From contig CAJXWZ010000017.1 in NCBI GenBank assembly GCA_913062815.1, positions 48,301-112,300 on the forward strand: a stretch of DNA of 64,000 nucleotides, written 5' to 3'. Shown piece by piece: positions 36,101-43,261 of the stretch. The position numbers were made by a program, and so were the translations under genes. This DNA is from an uncultured Colwellia sp. (GTDB lineage: Bacteria > Pseudomonadota > Gammaproteobacteria > Enterobacterales > Alteromonadaceae). Every line of letters starts with the position of its first letter. Position 1 is the first letter of the stretch. The notes beneath the pieces were generated by a model, which worked only from the letters and a program-made list of their open reading frames with translations, was not told where the DNA came from and did no database searches.

Positions 36101-36300
36101 TAAGGCCAGTTTTGATGACCGCAATTACTTCAATGCTAGGTTTGTTACCTATGCTGATATCAACAGGAGTGGGCGCTGAAATTCAAAAGCCCTTAGCGAC
36201 TGTGATTGTAGGAGGCTTATTTAGCGCCACGCTATTAACCTTATTTATATTGCCGGTGCTGTATCCCATTTTTTATCAAAAGAATATTGAAAACGGTTAA
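33142..36300 (+). CDS. Heavy-metal efflux RND transporter (HME family, CzcA/CusA-like)
   Basis: A 1052-residue inner-membrane proton-driven pump with the RND layout of 12 helices and two large periplasmic loops. In helix 4 the motif GGLAIAIGMLVDGSVVMVE keeps Asp419 and Glu426, equivalent to CzcA Asp408 and Glu415, but CzcA Asp402 is replaced by Ala413, as in CusA-like pumps. The periplasmic segments where CusA has its three copper-binding methionines lack them (for example VDELLSGVKAQ). It is therefore neither a standard CzcA nor a CusA, and the metal is uncertain. No outer-membrane factor gene follows; a terminator lies at 36346-36384. Confidence 0.88.
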   Translation: MLNRLIDWSLTNRLLVVIALIVLIISSVFIIPKLNLDAFPDVTNVQVAINTQAPGLAAEEVEQLITFPIEAVMYALPDVEQVRSISKTGLSGITVVFKEGTDIYFARQLVFERLQAAKELIPQGVGLPEIGPNTSGLGQVYQYLLKAEPSSGLDTMALRSLNDWLVKLLLMPIDGVTEVLSFGGQVKQYQVNVNPSQLLAYQLSQQQVIAAIEANNQNAGGWYLNRGQEQLVIRGMGWLAAGEDGLLQIGQIPLKTVDGVVVTVSDVAKVSVGSEIRQGAVTMSRRNENGSVAVLGEVVTGIILKRMAANTKTTIDGINAKTEMINQALPTGVQFEVLYDQGQLIEQAVNTVVKALFLAFIFIIVVLALFLMNLSATFLVLISIPIAIGIALMVMAWLGLSANLMSLGGLAIAIGMLVDGSVVMVESIFKRLSIESAQLKQKQLRQVISEAAKTVARPIFFATAIILVVFMPMFSFEGVEAKLFQPMALSIMIAMVAALLVALIVVPALATVLFKRGIKRRASIIVRPLERAYQTGLLLAFKWRKSVVLIAGVLMVASLVLVSHIGTEFVPELEEGTINLRVTLAPSASLETALMVAPKLEQLLLEFPEVNYALSRIGRPEIGGDPEPVNNIEIYLGLQPISQWQSASNRIELQRLMTEKLAQFPGLLFNFSQPIATRVDELLSGVKAQLAIKLFGGDLQLLASKAQEIVQVIKNIDGAKDVAMEQVAGESQLVITPKRRQLSRYGLSVGDVMKVIQDGIGGSAAGQIINGNERYDIYVRLAKAYRQDITAISELRLLSANGAWLRLADVADINIESGPPQVRRDDVQRRVVIQANVQGRDMGSVVNDIQAMINEKVNLPSGYSIKIGGQFESQQRAQKRLVLVVPASLALIALLLYFAFGSVTQALLILVNVPLATIGGIVALYFSGQYLSVPSSVGFITLFGVAVLNGVVMVESINTEVKLQLGLGLSTNKAIEIAVFAGAKSRLRPVLMTAITSMLGLLPMLISTGVGAEIQKPLATVIVGGLFSATLLTLFILPVLYPIFYQKNIENG

Positions 36301-36345
36301 TTATAAATACTGCAATAATTGCTTGAATTGAATTATTTTTACCGC

Positions 36346-36384
36346 ATGCGAATAATTAATAATAATTATTCGCATTATTTTTTC
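36346..36384 (+). terminator. Terminator of the metal-efflux operon
   Basis: A perfect 13-bp stem (36346-36358 with 36363-36375) with an ATAA loop, followed by TATTTTTT. It is 46 nt after the RND stop codon. Confidence 0.8.
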
Positions 36385-36589
36385 CTATATTTTTGGTAAT
36401 GACACTGGTTGAACAGTTGATAGGTCACGTCATTAAAGGCTTATGTTTTTTTGTTATCTTAAGCAGTAAAAAATCTTTAAAAAAAGTTTAATAATGTACT
36501 GGTAATGCGATGAAATTCTGATAATCTCTTGTCACGTTATTTTCTTGGTTGTCATTTGTACAACGAAAAAGTAACGGTGATAAATTTAT

Positions 36590-36598
36590 TTATCCACA
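36590..36598 (+). promoter_or_regulatory. DnaA box 1 upstream of polA
   Basis: TTATCCACA, an exact match to the DnaA-box consensus TTATNCACA, about 240 nt before the polA ATG. A second exact copy is at 36734-36742 in the same orientation. Confidence 0.5.
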
Positions 36599-36681
36599 AA
36601 AATAAAAATAAAAAAAGTTGTGTGCTAAAAGGATTTTGATCTTACCTTTTTTCAATAAAATCATACATATGAATAAAAGTA

Positions 36682-36715
36682 CCAGAACAGCGAAGTTTCC
36701 TGTTCTGGCGTTTTT
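36682..36715 (+). terminator. Terminator-like hairpin upstream of polA, possible small-RNA end
   Basis: A perfect 9-bp stem (CCAGAACAG 36682-36690, CTGTTCTGG 36700-36708) with a 9-nt loop, then CG and TTTTT. The efflux operon already has its own terminator 300 nt upstream, so this one implies a separate short transcript starting somewhere in about 36550-36640. No strong promoter was identified. The rest of 36385-36831 shows no coding frame; it holds the DnaA boxes and presumably the polA promoter. Confidence 0.5.
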
Positions 36716-36733
36716 CTGTGCTTATTAACAAAG

Positions 36734-36742
36734 TTATCCACA
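36734..36742 (+). promoter_or_regulatory. DnaA box 2 upstream of polA
   Basis: A second exact TTATCCACA, 90 nt before the polA ATG and close to where its promoter should lie. DnaA has been reported to stimulate polA expression in E. coli, so the pair may be functional; here it is inference from position. Confidence 0.5.
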
Positions 36743-36831
36743 TTCACTTACCGACATTTATCATAGGGTGGTAGAGCTAAGGCTCGCTTTGTGGCATGCT
36801 AAGCGCATCTTAATGCTTAGACTCAAATCTT

Positions 36832-39633
36832 ATGACCACATCGGCTGAAAATTCTACACAATCACCGGAAAAAATTAATCAACCGCTCATTCTAGTGGAT
36901 GGTTCTTCTTATTTATTTCGTGCCTACCATGTGCCTTACTTACAAGCATTATCAACGGCTGATGGACAACCAACTGGGGCAATTACCGGCGTATTAAACA
37001 TGCTGCGCAGTTTGAAAAAAGATTTTCCCAATGGCAACGTAGTCGTTATTTTTGATGCCAAAGGCAAAACTTTTCGTAACGATTTATATCCTGAATATAA
37101 AGCGAATCGACCGCCGATGCCTGATGATTTACGCAGCCAAATTGCACCTTTGCATAATATTATTGCTGCCATGGGCTTACCTTTATTAGTTATTTCAGGT
37201 GTAGAAGCCGATGATGTTATTGGTACCTTAGCAAAACAGGCTGATGAGCAAGGTATAGAAACCGTTATTTCTACTGGCGATAAAGATATGGCGCAATTGG
37301 TAACGCCTCATGTACGCTTAATTAACACTATGACAGATGTGGAAATGGATGAAGCAGGGGTAGTCGAAAAGTTTGGTGTTCGTCCCGATCAAATTATCGA
37401 TTACCTTGCCCTAATGGGCGACAAAGTTGACAACATTCCTGGTGTGGTAAAATGTGGTCCAAAAACCGCAGTAAAATGGTTGGCAGAACATGGCACTTTA
37501 GCAGAGGTTATGGCCAATGCTGGTGCTGTGAAAGGAAAAATTGGTGAATATTTACGTGATGCCCTTGAGCAGCTACCATTGTCATATGAACTTGCGACAA
37601 TAAAATGTGATGTTGAATTGGAACAAAGTGCCCAACAATTAAAACCAATAACACCCGATGTAGACGCGTTAGCCGCCCTTTATAAAGAATTTGAATTAAA
37701 GCGTTTACTAGCGGACCTAGAAAAAGGCAATACAAGCGAGCAAAGTTCGAGTAATGCAGTTTCATCTAAGGTTGGAGCAAGCAAAGCAGATGTTGTTGAT
37801 GTTGCGCCAGTAGAAGTTGACAACAGTCAGTACGATATCATTTTTGATCAAGCAAGTTTTTCTGCTTGGTTGGATAAACTGAAAACGAGTAAAGTGTTTG
37901 CTTTTGACACCGAAACAACTAGCGTTGACTACATGAAAGCTGAATTAGTCGGCTTATCTTTTGCAACAGAAGTTGGTAAAGCAGCTTACGTACCTTTAAT
38001 GCATGATTACGTTGATGCACCAGAACAACTCGATAGAGATTGGGTACTAACCCAATTAAAACCTTTACTCGAAAGTAATGAAATCAAAAAAATTGGCCAA
38101 AACCTTAAGTATGACGCCAATGTTTTAAGTCACTATAATATTGCACTGGCGGGTGTTGATTTTGACACTATGATTGAGTCGTACTGTTTCAATAGTGTTG
38201 CTACTCGCCATAATATGGATGCTTTAGCACTGAAATACCTTGATTATAAAACAGTACATTTTGAAGATATTGCTGGCAAAGGTGCAAAACAATTAACTTT
38301 TAATCAAATTGAAATAGAAAAAGCGGGGCATTATGCCGCTGAAGATGCCGATATTACCCTGCGTTTACATCAAGCTATTTTTCCTGCATTAGAACAGTTA
38401 CCAGAGCAGCTAAGTGTGTTTAAAGAGATTGAAATGCCATTAATGCCGGTATTGGCACAAATGGAGCAAAGTGGAGTTTTGATTGATTGTGACTTACTTG
38501 ATCAACAAAGTCATATAATTGGTCAGCGTTTAGACGAGTTAGAAATAGAAGCGCATAACCTTGCCGGAAAAAGTTTTAATCTGGCCTCTCCTAAGCAGTT
38601 ACAGCAAATTTTATTTGAAGAGCTAAAGATTCCTGTTATTAAAAAAACTCCCAAAGGTGCTCCATCTACCGCTGAAGAAGTATTGCAAGAGTTAGCGTTG
38701 GATTATCCATTACCGAAAATAATTTTAGAAAACCGTGGTTTGAGCAAGCTGAAATCGACCTATACTGATAAATTACCGTTAATGGTGAGTAGTAAAACAG
38801 GCCGAGTACATACTTCATATCATCAAGCTGTGACAGCAACAGGGCGTTTATCATCAACTGATCCAAATCTTCAAAATATCCCAATTCGCTCAGAGCAAGG
38901 TCGTAAAATTCGCCAAGCGTTTATTGCGCCTAAAGATCATAAAATTGTTGCTATAGATTATTCACAAATTGAACTACGTATTATGGCTCACTTGTCTAGG
39001 GATAAAGGCTTAGTCTCGGCGTTTAGTGAAGGCAAAGATATTCATCGTGCTACTGCGGCAGAAATTTTTGCTGTTGAACTTGATGAAGTGACAACAGATC
39101 AGCGTCGTAGTGCTAAAGCGATTAATTTTGGGTTGATCTATGGCATGTCAGCTTTTGGTTTGGCCAAGCAGCTCAATATTGGCCGTGCTCAAGCACAAGA
39201 ATATCAAGATAAATACTTCCAACGTTATCCAGGGGTATTAACTTATATGGAAGATACCCGTCAACAGGCGAGTGAACAAGGTTATGTTGAAACCTTGTTT
39301 GGTCGTCGGCTATTTTTACCTGATATCAATGCTAAGAATGGTATGCGTAAAAAAGCGGCTGAACGTGCGGCGATCAACGCGCCAATGCAAGGTACAGCAG
39401 CTGACATCATCAAAAAGGCCATGCTAGCAGTTGCGAACTGGCTGAACGAACAAAATGATGAACGTATCACTATGACCATGCAAGTACACGATGAATTAAT
39501 CTTTGAAATTCATCAAGATATCGTTGAAAAAACTACGCAAAAGCTAGTGGAACTAATGAACAATGCTGTTGAACTTAGCGTACCGCTAATTGCTGAAGCA
39601 GGGATTGGTGATAACTGGGATGAGGCCCATTAA
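36832..39633 (+). CDS. polA: DNA polymerase I
   Basis: A 933-residue replication and repair polymerase. The N-terminal 5'-3' exonuclease (ILVDGSSYLFRAYH; GVEADDVIGTLA; MGDKVDNIPG) is followed by a 3'-5' proofreading domain that keeps its catalytic pair FDTETTS (Asp359, Glu361). The C-terminal polymerase has motif A VAIDYSQIELR, motif B RRSAKAINFGLIYG and motif C QVHDELIFE. It removes RNA primers and fills gaps. It is a single-gene unit; the region before it has two DnaA boxes, and a candidate small RNA follows. Confidence 0.98.
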   Translation: MTTSAENSTQSPEKINQPLILVDGSSYLFRAYHVPYLQALSTADGQPTGAITGVLNMLRSLKKDFPNGNVVVIFDAKGKTFRNDLYPEYKANRPPMPDDLRSQIAPLHNIIAAMGLPLLVISGVEADDVIGTLAKQADEQGIETVISTGDKDMAQLVTPHVRLINTMTDVEMDEAGVVEKFGVRPDQIIDYLALMGDKVDNIPGVVKCGPKTAVKWLAEHGTLAEVMANAGAVKGKIGEYLRDALEQLPLSYELATIKCDVELEQSAQQLKPITPDVDALAALYKEFELKRLLADLEKGNTSEQSSSNAVSSKVGASKADVVDVAPVEVDNSQYDIIFDQASFSAWLDKLKTSKVFAFDTETTSVDYMKAELVGLSFATEVGKAAYVPLMHDYVDAPEQLDRDWVLTQLKPLLESNEIKKIGQNLKYDANVLSHYNIALAGVDFDTMIESYCFNSVATRHNMDALALKYLDYKTVHFEDIAGKGAKQLTFNQIEIEKAGHYAAEDADITLRLHQAIFPALEQLPEQLSVFKEIEMPLMPVLAQMEQSGVLIDCDLLDQQSHIIGQRLDELEIEAHNLAGKSFNLASPKQLQQILFEELKIPVIKKTPKGAPSTAEEVLQELALDYPLPKIILENRGLSKLKSTYTDKLPLMVSSKTGRVHTSYHQAVTATGRLSSTDPNLQNIPIRSEQGRKIRQAFIAPKDHKIVAIDYSQIELRIMAHLSRDKGLVSAFSEGKDIHRATAAEIFAVELDEVTTDQRRSAKAINFGLIYGMSAFGLAKQLNIGRAQAQEYQDKYFQRYPGVLTYMEDTRQQASEQGYVETLFGRRLFLPDINAKNGMRKKAAERAAINAPMQGTAADIIKKAMLAVANWLNEQNDERITMTMQVHDELIFEIHQDIVEKTTQKLVELMNNAVELSVPLIAEAGIGDNWDEAH

Positions 39634-39642
39634 GCTGGTAAT

Positions 39643-39879
39643 CTAAAAATCGATGGTGCAACCGCTACCCATATCGATTGGCCGTTTTGTTTCACCACTT
39701 TGTTGAAACTCTATGAGGGCTAAATTGATATCGTCTAGTAGTGTGCGCCATTTAAGATACTGATTACTAGTAGCCAAATAAAGGTGATTATATTTCAGTG
39801 CCGGTTGCACCTGTTCCGCACCATCCAATAACGCCTGTTTGTTTACATTAGATAAATTTGAATAATTGACGCTTGCCAA
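39643..39879 (-). pseudogene. C-terminal fragment of an SBP_bac_3-type binding protein
   Basis: A 78-residue minus-strand frame with no ATG; its first possible start is TTG 39879, without a ribosome site. The sequence (QVQPALKYNHLYLATSNQYLKW...LDDINLALIEFQQSGE) looks like the last 60-70 residues of periplasmic amino-acid-binding proteins, where a 'YLAFSK' strand is followed by a helix ending in a DG turn. There is no signal peptide or N-terminal lobe. It is probably the remnant of a gene whose 5' part was deleted; a small intact gene of unknown role is the alternative. Confidence 0.45.
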
Positions 39880-39911
39880 ATTTATTCAATTCATCGAAAT
39901 TATTTTCTCTA

Positions 39912-39941
39912 TTGACTGTTCATATTAAGTAGACACAATAT
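39912..39941 (+). promoter_or_regulatory. Putative promoter of the small RNA after polA
   Basis: TTGACT (39912-39917) and CAATAT (39936-39941) are separated by 18 nt. The -35 matches well; the -10 keeps the important A at position 2 and T at position 6. The predicted start is near 39948. Confidence 0.45.
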
Positions 39942-39947
39942 ATCCCT

Positions 39948-40012
39948 TTGTATTGTGCTGTGTGTTTCATGTTTTTTGCTCCCTTTCTGTCGTCAGTTAG
40001 GGAGTTTTTTTT
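39948..40012 (+). ncRNA. Candidate small RNA downstream of polA
   Basis: From the predicted start near 39948 the transcript would be about 65 nt: a U-rich unstructured body with a GTTTTTTG run, then a terminator. The terminator stem is CTCCCT (39979-39984) / AGGGAG (39999-40004), with an inner CTG/CAG pair closing a TCGT loop, followed by eight T (40005-40012). Position and strand, just after polA, are those of the Spot 42 gene spf in enterics and vibrios, but the sequence does not look like Spot 42. The terminator points only to the plus strand, so it does not serve the minus-strand genes beside it. It could instead end read-through from polA. Confidence 0.45.
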
Positions 40013-40027
40013 GGGAAAAAACAGTGG

Positions 40028-42115
40028 TCAAACTTGAGAATAGTGTTCTTTATTGCCTAACCACCGTTGAATAAGAGCTTGGGCACATTGTGGATGTTGA
40101 CGGGAGAGTAAATAGGCTTTTTGTTTTATCTCGGCGATGAGGTAACCGTCGCGAATTAAGTCAGCAATTTTCAATTCAGCTAAACCTGTCTGGCGAGTGC
40201 CAAGTAATTCGCCTGGCCCTCTAATCTCGAGATCTTTTTCTGCAATAACAAAGCCGTCGTTACTTTCTCTAAGCACAGCTAAACGTTTAGTCGCCGTTTT
40301 AGACAGCGGCGCTTTATATAATAAGACACAGTGAGAAGCAACAGAGCCTCGCCCGACACGGCCACGCAATTGGTGCAATTGGGCTAACCCCAATCGTTCA
40401 GGATTTTCAATGACCATTAAACTCGCGTTAGGAACGTCCACGCCTACTTCTATTACAGTGGTAGCAATAAGTAAGTGGAGCACGCCAGCTTTAAATTCGT
40501 CCATAACCTCTTGCTTTTCATTAGCTTTCATTCTGCCATGCACCAAGCCAACTTTTAATTCGGGCAACTGTTCTTGTAGATACTGAGCGGTGTCTTCAGC
40601 AGCTTGACATTGAAGCACTTCAGATTCTTCGATTAAGGTACAAACCCAATAAGCTTGTCGGTTGTCATTAGTGCAGCCTTCTCTGATACGCTCAACAACG
40701 TTGTCGCGCCGTGAGTCAGGTAAGGCTATGGTATTTATGGGAGTACGCCCAGGCGGTAATTCGTCAATAACAGAAGTGTCTAAGTCCGCATAAGCTGTCA
40801 TGGCTAAGGTACGAGGTATAGGGGTTGCCGTCATAATTAACTGATGAGGATAATTTTCTTCAAAGACACCTTTTTCACGTAAAGACAGTCTTTGATGAAC
40901 GCCGAATTTATGCTGTTCATCTATAATTATGAGGGTGAGTTTATTGAATATAACCTCGGCTTGGAATAATGCATGAGTACCGATAACCATTTGCATTTCA
41001 CCACTGGCAATATGCGCTAACGCCAACCTTCGGGCCTTAGCTTTGGTTTTACCTGCAAGCCAACCGACACTTATATCGAGTTCAGTAAACCAGTTGGCAA
41101 AATTGATGGCATGCTGTTCAGCTAATATTTCGGTCGGTGCCATTAGCGCTACTTGATAGCCTTGGCTAATAGCGCTCAGCGCCGCCAACGCCGCTACTAA
41201 TGTTTTTCCTGAGCCAACATCGCCTTGGACAAGACGCATCATCGGCTGACTTTTAGCTAAATCACCTTTGATTTCAGTAACGACACGACTCTGTGCATTA
41301 GTTGGTGTAAAAGGTAAGCTTTGCAAGAATCTATTTTCAATGACAGTGTTAGGTGAAATCGAAACAGCTTGATGAATATCACTACTTTGTCGCAGCTTTA
41401 ACATGCTTAAATTGTGTGCGAGTAACTCTTCTTTTATTAATCGTACCTGTGCGGGGTGTTTACCATTTTCAAGTTGGCTAGTTGACGCTTCTGGTGGTGG
41501 TCGGTGTATTATGGCGAGCGCTTGTGCTAATGAATAACTTTCATCAAATAGTGTATTAGGGAGAAGCTCTTCTACGTGTCCACGTTGCAGCCGTATCAAC
41601 GCTTGATCGGTTAAGTTTCGTAATGATATTTGTTTTAAACCGTCAGTCGTGGGGTAAACCGGCGTTAAGGTTTCTTCAACAGGGGTGAGTGCTCGGTCAT
41701 CATCTAGCGCTTTATACTCAGGGTGAACTATTTGAAAACCACGAGGGCCCCGTTTTATTTCACCATAACAGCGAATAGTGCGGCCAACACTTAAGCTATT
41801 TTTTTGGCTAGCAGAAAAGCTAAAAAAGCATAATTGTACATTGCCCGTGCCATCATTCAAATCAACCACTAGCATGCGGCGTTTGCCATGAGTAATTTGA
41901 TTATTGGTAATTTCACCAATAATATTGGTGTGGGTACCGGGCAAGCAATCTCTAAGGGTGGTAACGCGAGTTCTGTCTTCGTAGCGAAGTGGTAAATGAA
42001 ACAACAAGTCTTGTACTGAGACTAAGCCAATTTTAGCAAGTTTCGTCGCCATACTGGGACCAACACCTTTAAGTGTTGTTAGTGCGACTTGAGATAACTT
42101 GGTCAGTGCTTCCAT
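40028..42115 (-). CDS. recG: ATP-dependent DNA helicase RecG
   Basis: A 695-residue branch-migration helicase that rescues stalled forks and processes recombination junctions. The N-terminal wedge/OB domain (LLFHLPLRYEDRT; IIGEITN) precedes the helicase core with Walker A GDVGSGKT, Walker B IIDEQHKFG, MTATPIPRTLA and the C-terminal QLRGRVGRG motif. It is full length. It is the last gene of the spoT-ridA-trmH-recG run, 21 nt after trmH, an arrangement conserved in gammaproteobacteria. Confidence 0.97.
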   Translation of the reverse strand: MEALTKLSQVALTTLKGVGPSMATKLAKIGLVSVQDLLFHLPLRYEDRTRVTTLRDCLPGTHTNIIGEITNNQITHGKRRMLVVDLNDGTGNVQLCFFSFSASQKNSLSVGRTIRCYGEIKRGPRGFQIVHPEYKALDDDRALTPVEETLTPVYPTTDGLKQISLRNLTDQALIRLQRGHVEELLPNTLFDESYSLAQALAIIHRPPPEASTSQLENGKHPAQVRLIKEELLAHNLSMLKLRQSSDIHQAVSISPNTVIENRFLQSLPFTPTNAQSRVVTEIKGDLAKSQPMMRLVQGDVGSGKTLVAALAALSAISQGYQVALMAPTEILAEQHAINFANWFTELDISVGWLAGKTKAKARRLALAHIASGEMQMVIGTHALFQAEVIFNKLTLIIIDEQHKFGVHQRLSLREKGVFEENYPHQLIMTATPIPRTLAMTAYADLDTSVIDELPPGRTPINTIALPDSRRDNVVERIREGCTNDNRQAYWVCTLIEESEVLQCQAAEDTAQYLQEQLPELKVGLVHGRMKANEKQEVMDEFKAGVLHLLIATTVIEVGVDVPNASLMVIENPERLGLAQLHQLRGRVGRGSVASHCVLLYKAPLSKTATKRLAVLRESNDGFVIAEKDLEIRGPGELLGTRQTGLAELKIADLIRDGYLIAEIKQKAYLLSRQHPQCAQALIQRWLGNKEHYSQV

Positions 42116-42136
42116 GGTACTGTCTATTTCAAATGG

Positions 42137-42844
42137 TTAGTCATCAAGGTGCTGCCAAGCGCTTTTATCCATTTGCATTTTTTGCCACCAGCTATCATCT
42201 GCGACAATTTGTCCCTCATCATCTATAGCAGGATAAGGTAGGCCTTTACGTTGGCAAGCTTCAGCAAAAATAGGATGACCACCTTCAAATAATACCCGTT
42301 GGCGGCGTTCATGGCTCAAGGTGGCTTTATTATACATGCCAGCAAGTTGTCGTTGGCGCTGTGCTTCATATAACACCACAGAGCAAGCAACAGAAACATT
42401 TAACGATTGCACCATACCAACCATAGGAATGACTATATCTTGATCAGCTAATTCTAAGGCGACATTAGAGGCGCCAAATTTTTCTTGTCCGAGTATGATT
42501 GCCGTTGGTTTAGTGTAATCTATTTCACGAAAATCTACGGCAGTATCAGATAAGTTAGTAACTAAGACTTGCATACCTTGTGCTTTAAGTTGAGTAATAG
42601 CGTCGGCGGTATTATGGTGGCCATGAACATCTATCCAGTTTTGACTACCGGCAGCACTACCACCACGTACTTCTGCTTCTTCACTTTTCCAGATAGCATG
42701 AACATCACTCACACCGATAGCATCACAGGTGCGAACAACTGCAGCTAAATTATGCGTTTTATGTACGCCTTCCATACAAACAGTCAGGTCAGGCTGGCGT
42801 GTATCGAGCATAGAATTTATGCGTTGTAGTCTTTCAGGAGTCAT
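42137..42844 (-). CDS. trmH: tRNA (guanosine-18) 2'-O-methyltransferase
   Basis: A 235-residue SPOUT-class methyltransferase (TrmH/SpoU) that methylates the ribose of G18 in tRNA. The family motifs are present: HKTHNLAAVVRTCDAIG near the N-terminus, then ILGQEKFGAS and IPMVGMVQSLNVSVACSVVLYE forming the knotted SAM site. The length fits TrmH. It is 2 nt from ridA and 21 nt from recG, so the three are tightly co-transcribed. Confidence 0.95.
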   Translation of the reverse strand: MTPERLQRINSMLDTRQPDLTVCMEGVHKTHNLAAVVRTCDAIGVSDVHAIWKSEEAEVRGGSAAGSQNWIDVHGHHNTADAITQLKAQGMQVLVTNLSDTAVDFREIDYTKPTAIILGQEKFGASNVALELADQDIVIPMVGMVQSLNVSVACSVVLYEAQRQRQLAGMYNKATLSHERRQRVLFEGGHPIFAEACQRKGLPYPAIDDEGQIVADDSWWQKMQMDKSAWQHLDD

Positions 42845-42846
42845 AA

Positions 42847-43236
42847 TTAATTAACGTTTGGTAATTCCATTACGCCGTCAATTTCAATATCGACGTTTTT
42901 TGGTAACTTTGATATTTGAATCGCGGCGCGGGCAGGGTAAGGTTGTTTAAAGTATTTAGCCATTATTTCATTAACCGTGGCGAAATTACTTAAGTCGGTC
43001 ATAAATATATTTACTTTAACCATATCGTTTATGGAGCCACCAGCAGCTTGACAAACTGCCGAAATATTTTTAAATACCTGTTCAGTTTGCTCAGCAAAGC
43101 CACCCTCTATAACTTCCATCGTTTCGGGAATTAACGGGATTTGGCCTGATAAGTAAACGGTATTGTTCACTTTAACCGCTTGGCTATAAGTCCCAATTGC
43201 ACTTGGAGCTTGGTCTGTGGTGATAATACTCTTCAT
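42847..43236 (-). CDS. ridA: RidA family reactive enamine/imine deaminase
   Basis: A 129-residue RidA (YjgF/UK114) protein that hydrolyses reactive enamine/imine intermediates from PLP enzymes. The family pattern is clear: [31 protein letters not shown] and the C-terminal [21 protein letters not shown] with the catalytic Arg. ATG 43236 was chosen over one 57 nt upstream because AAGGAA precedes it at 6 nt and the longer form would overlap spoT. It lies between spoT and trmH, a position seen in some marine gammaproteobacteria. Confidence 0.93.
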   Translation of the reverse strand: MKSIITTDQAPSAIGTYSQAVKVNNTVYLSGQIPLIPETMEVIEGGFAEQTEQVFKNISAVCQAAGGSINDMVKVNIFMTDLSNFATVNEIMAKYFKQPYPARAAIQISKLPKNVDIEIDGVMELPNVN

Positions 43237-43261
43237 TATATTTCCTTTTCTATTGTCAGTT

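Noticed and set aside
33142..36300. Calling the RND pump CusA (copper/silver)
   Set aside because: The segments that carry the three CusA methionines lack methionine, so only the HME family is claimed.
39948..40012. Annotating the RNA candidate as Spot 42 (spf)
   Set aside because: Only position agrees; the 5' end, length and terminator sequence differ.
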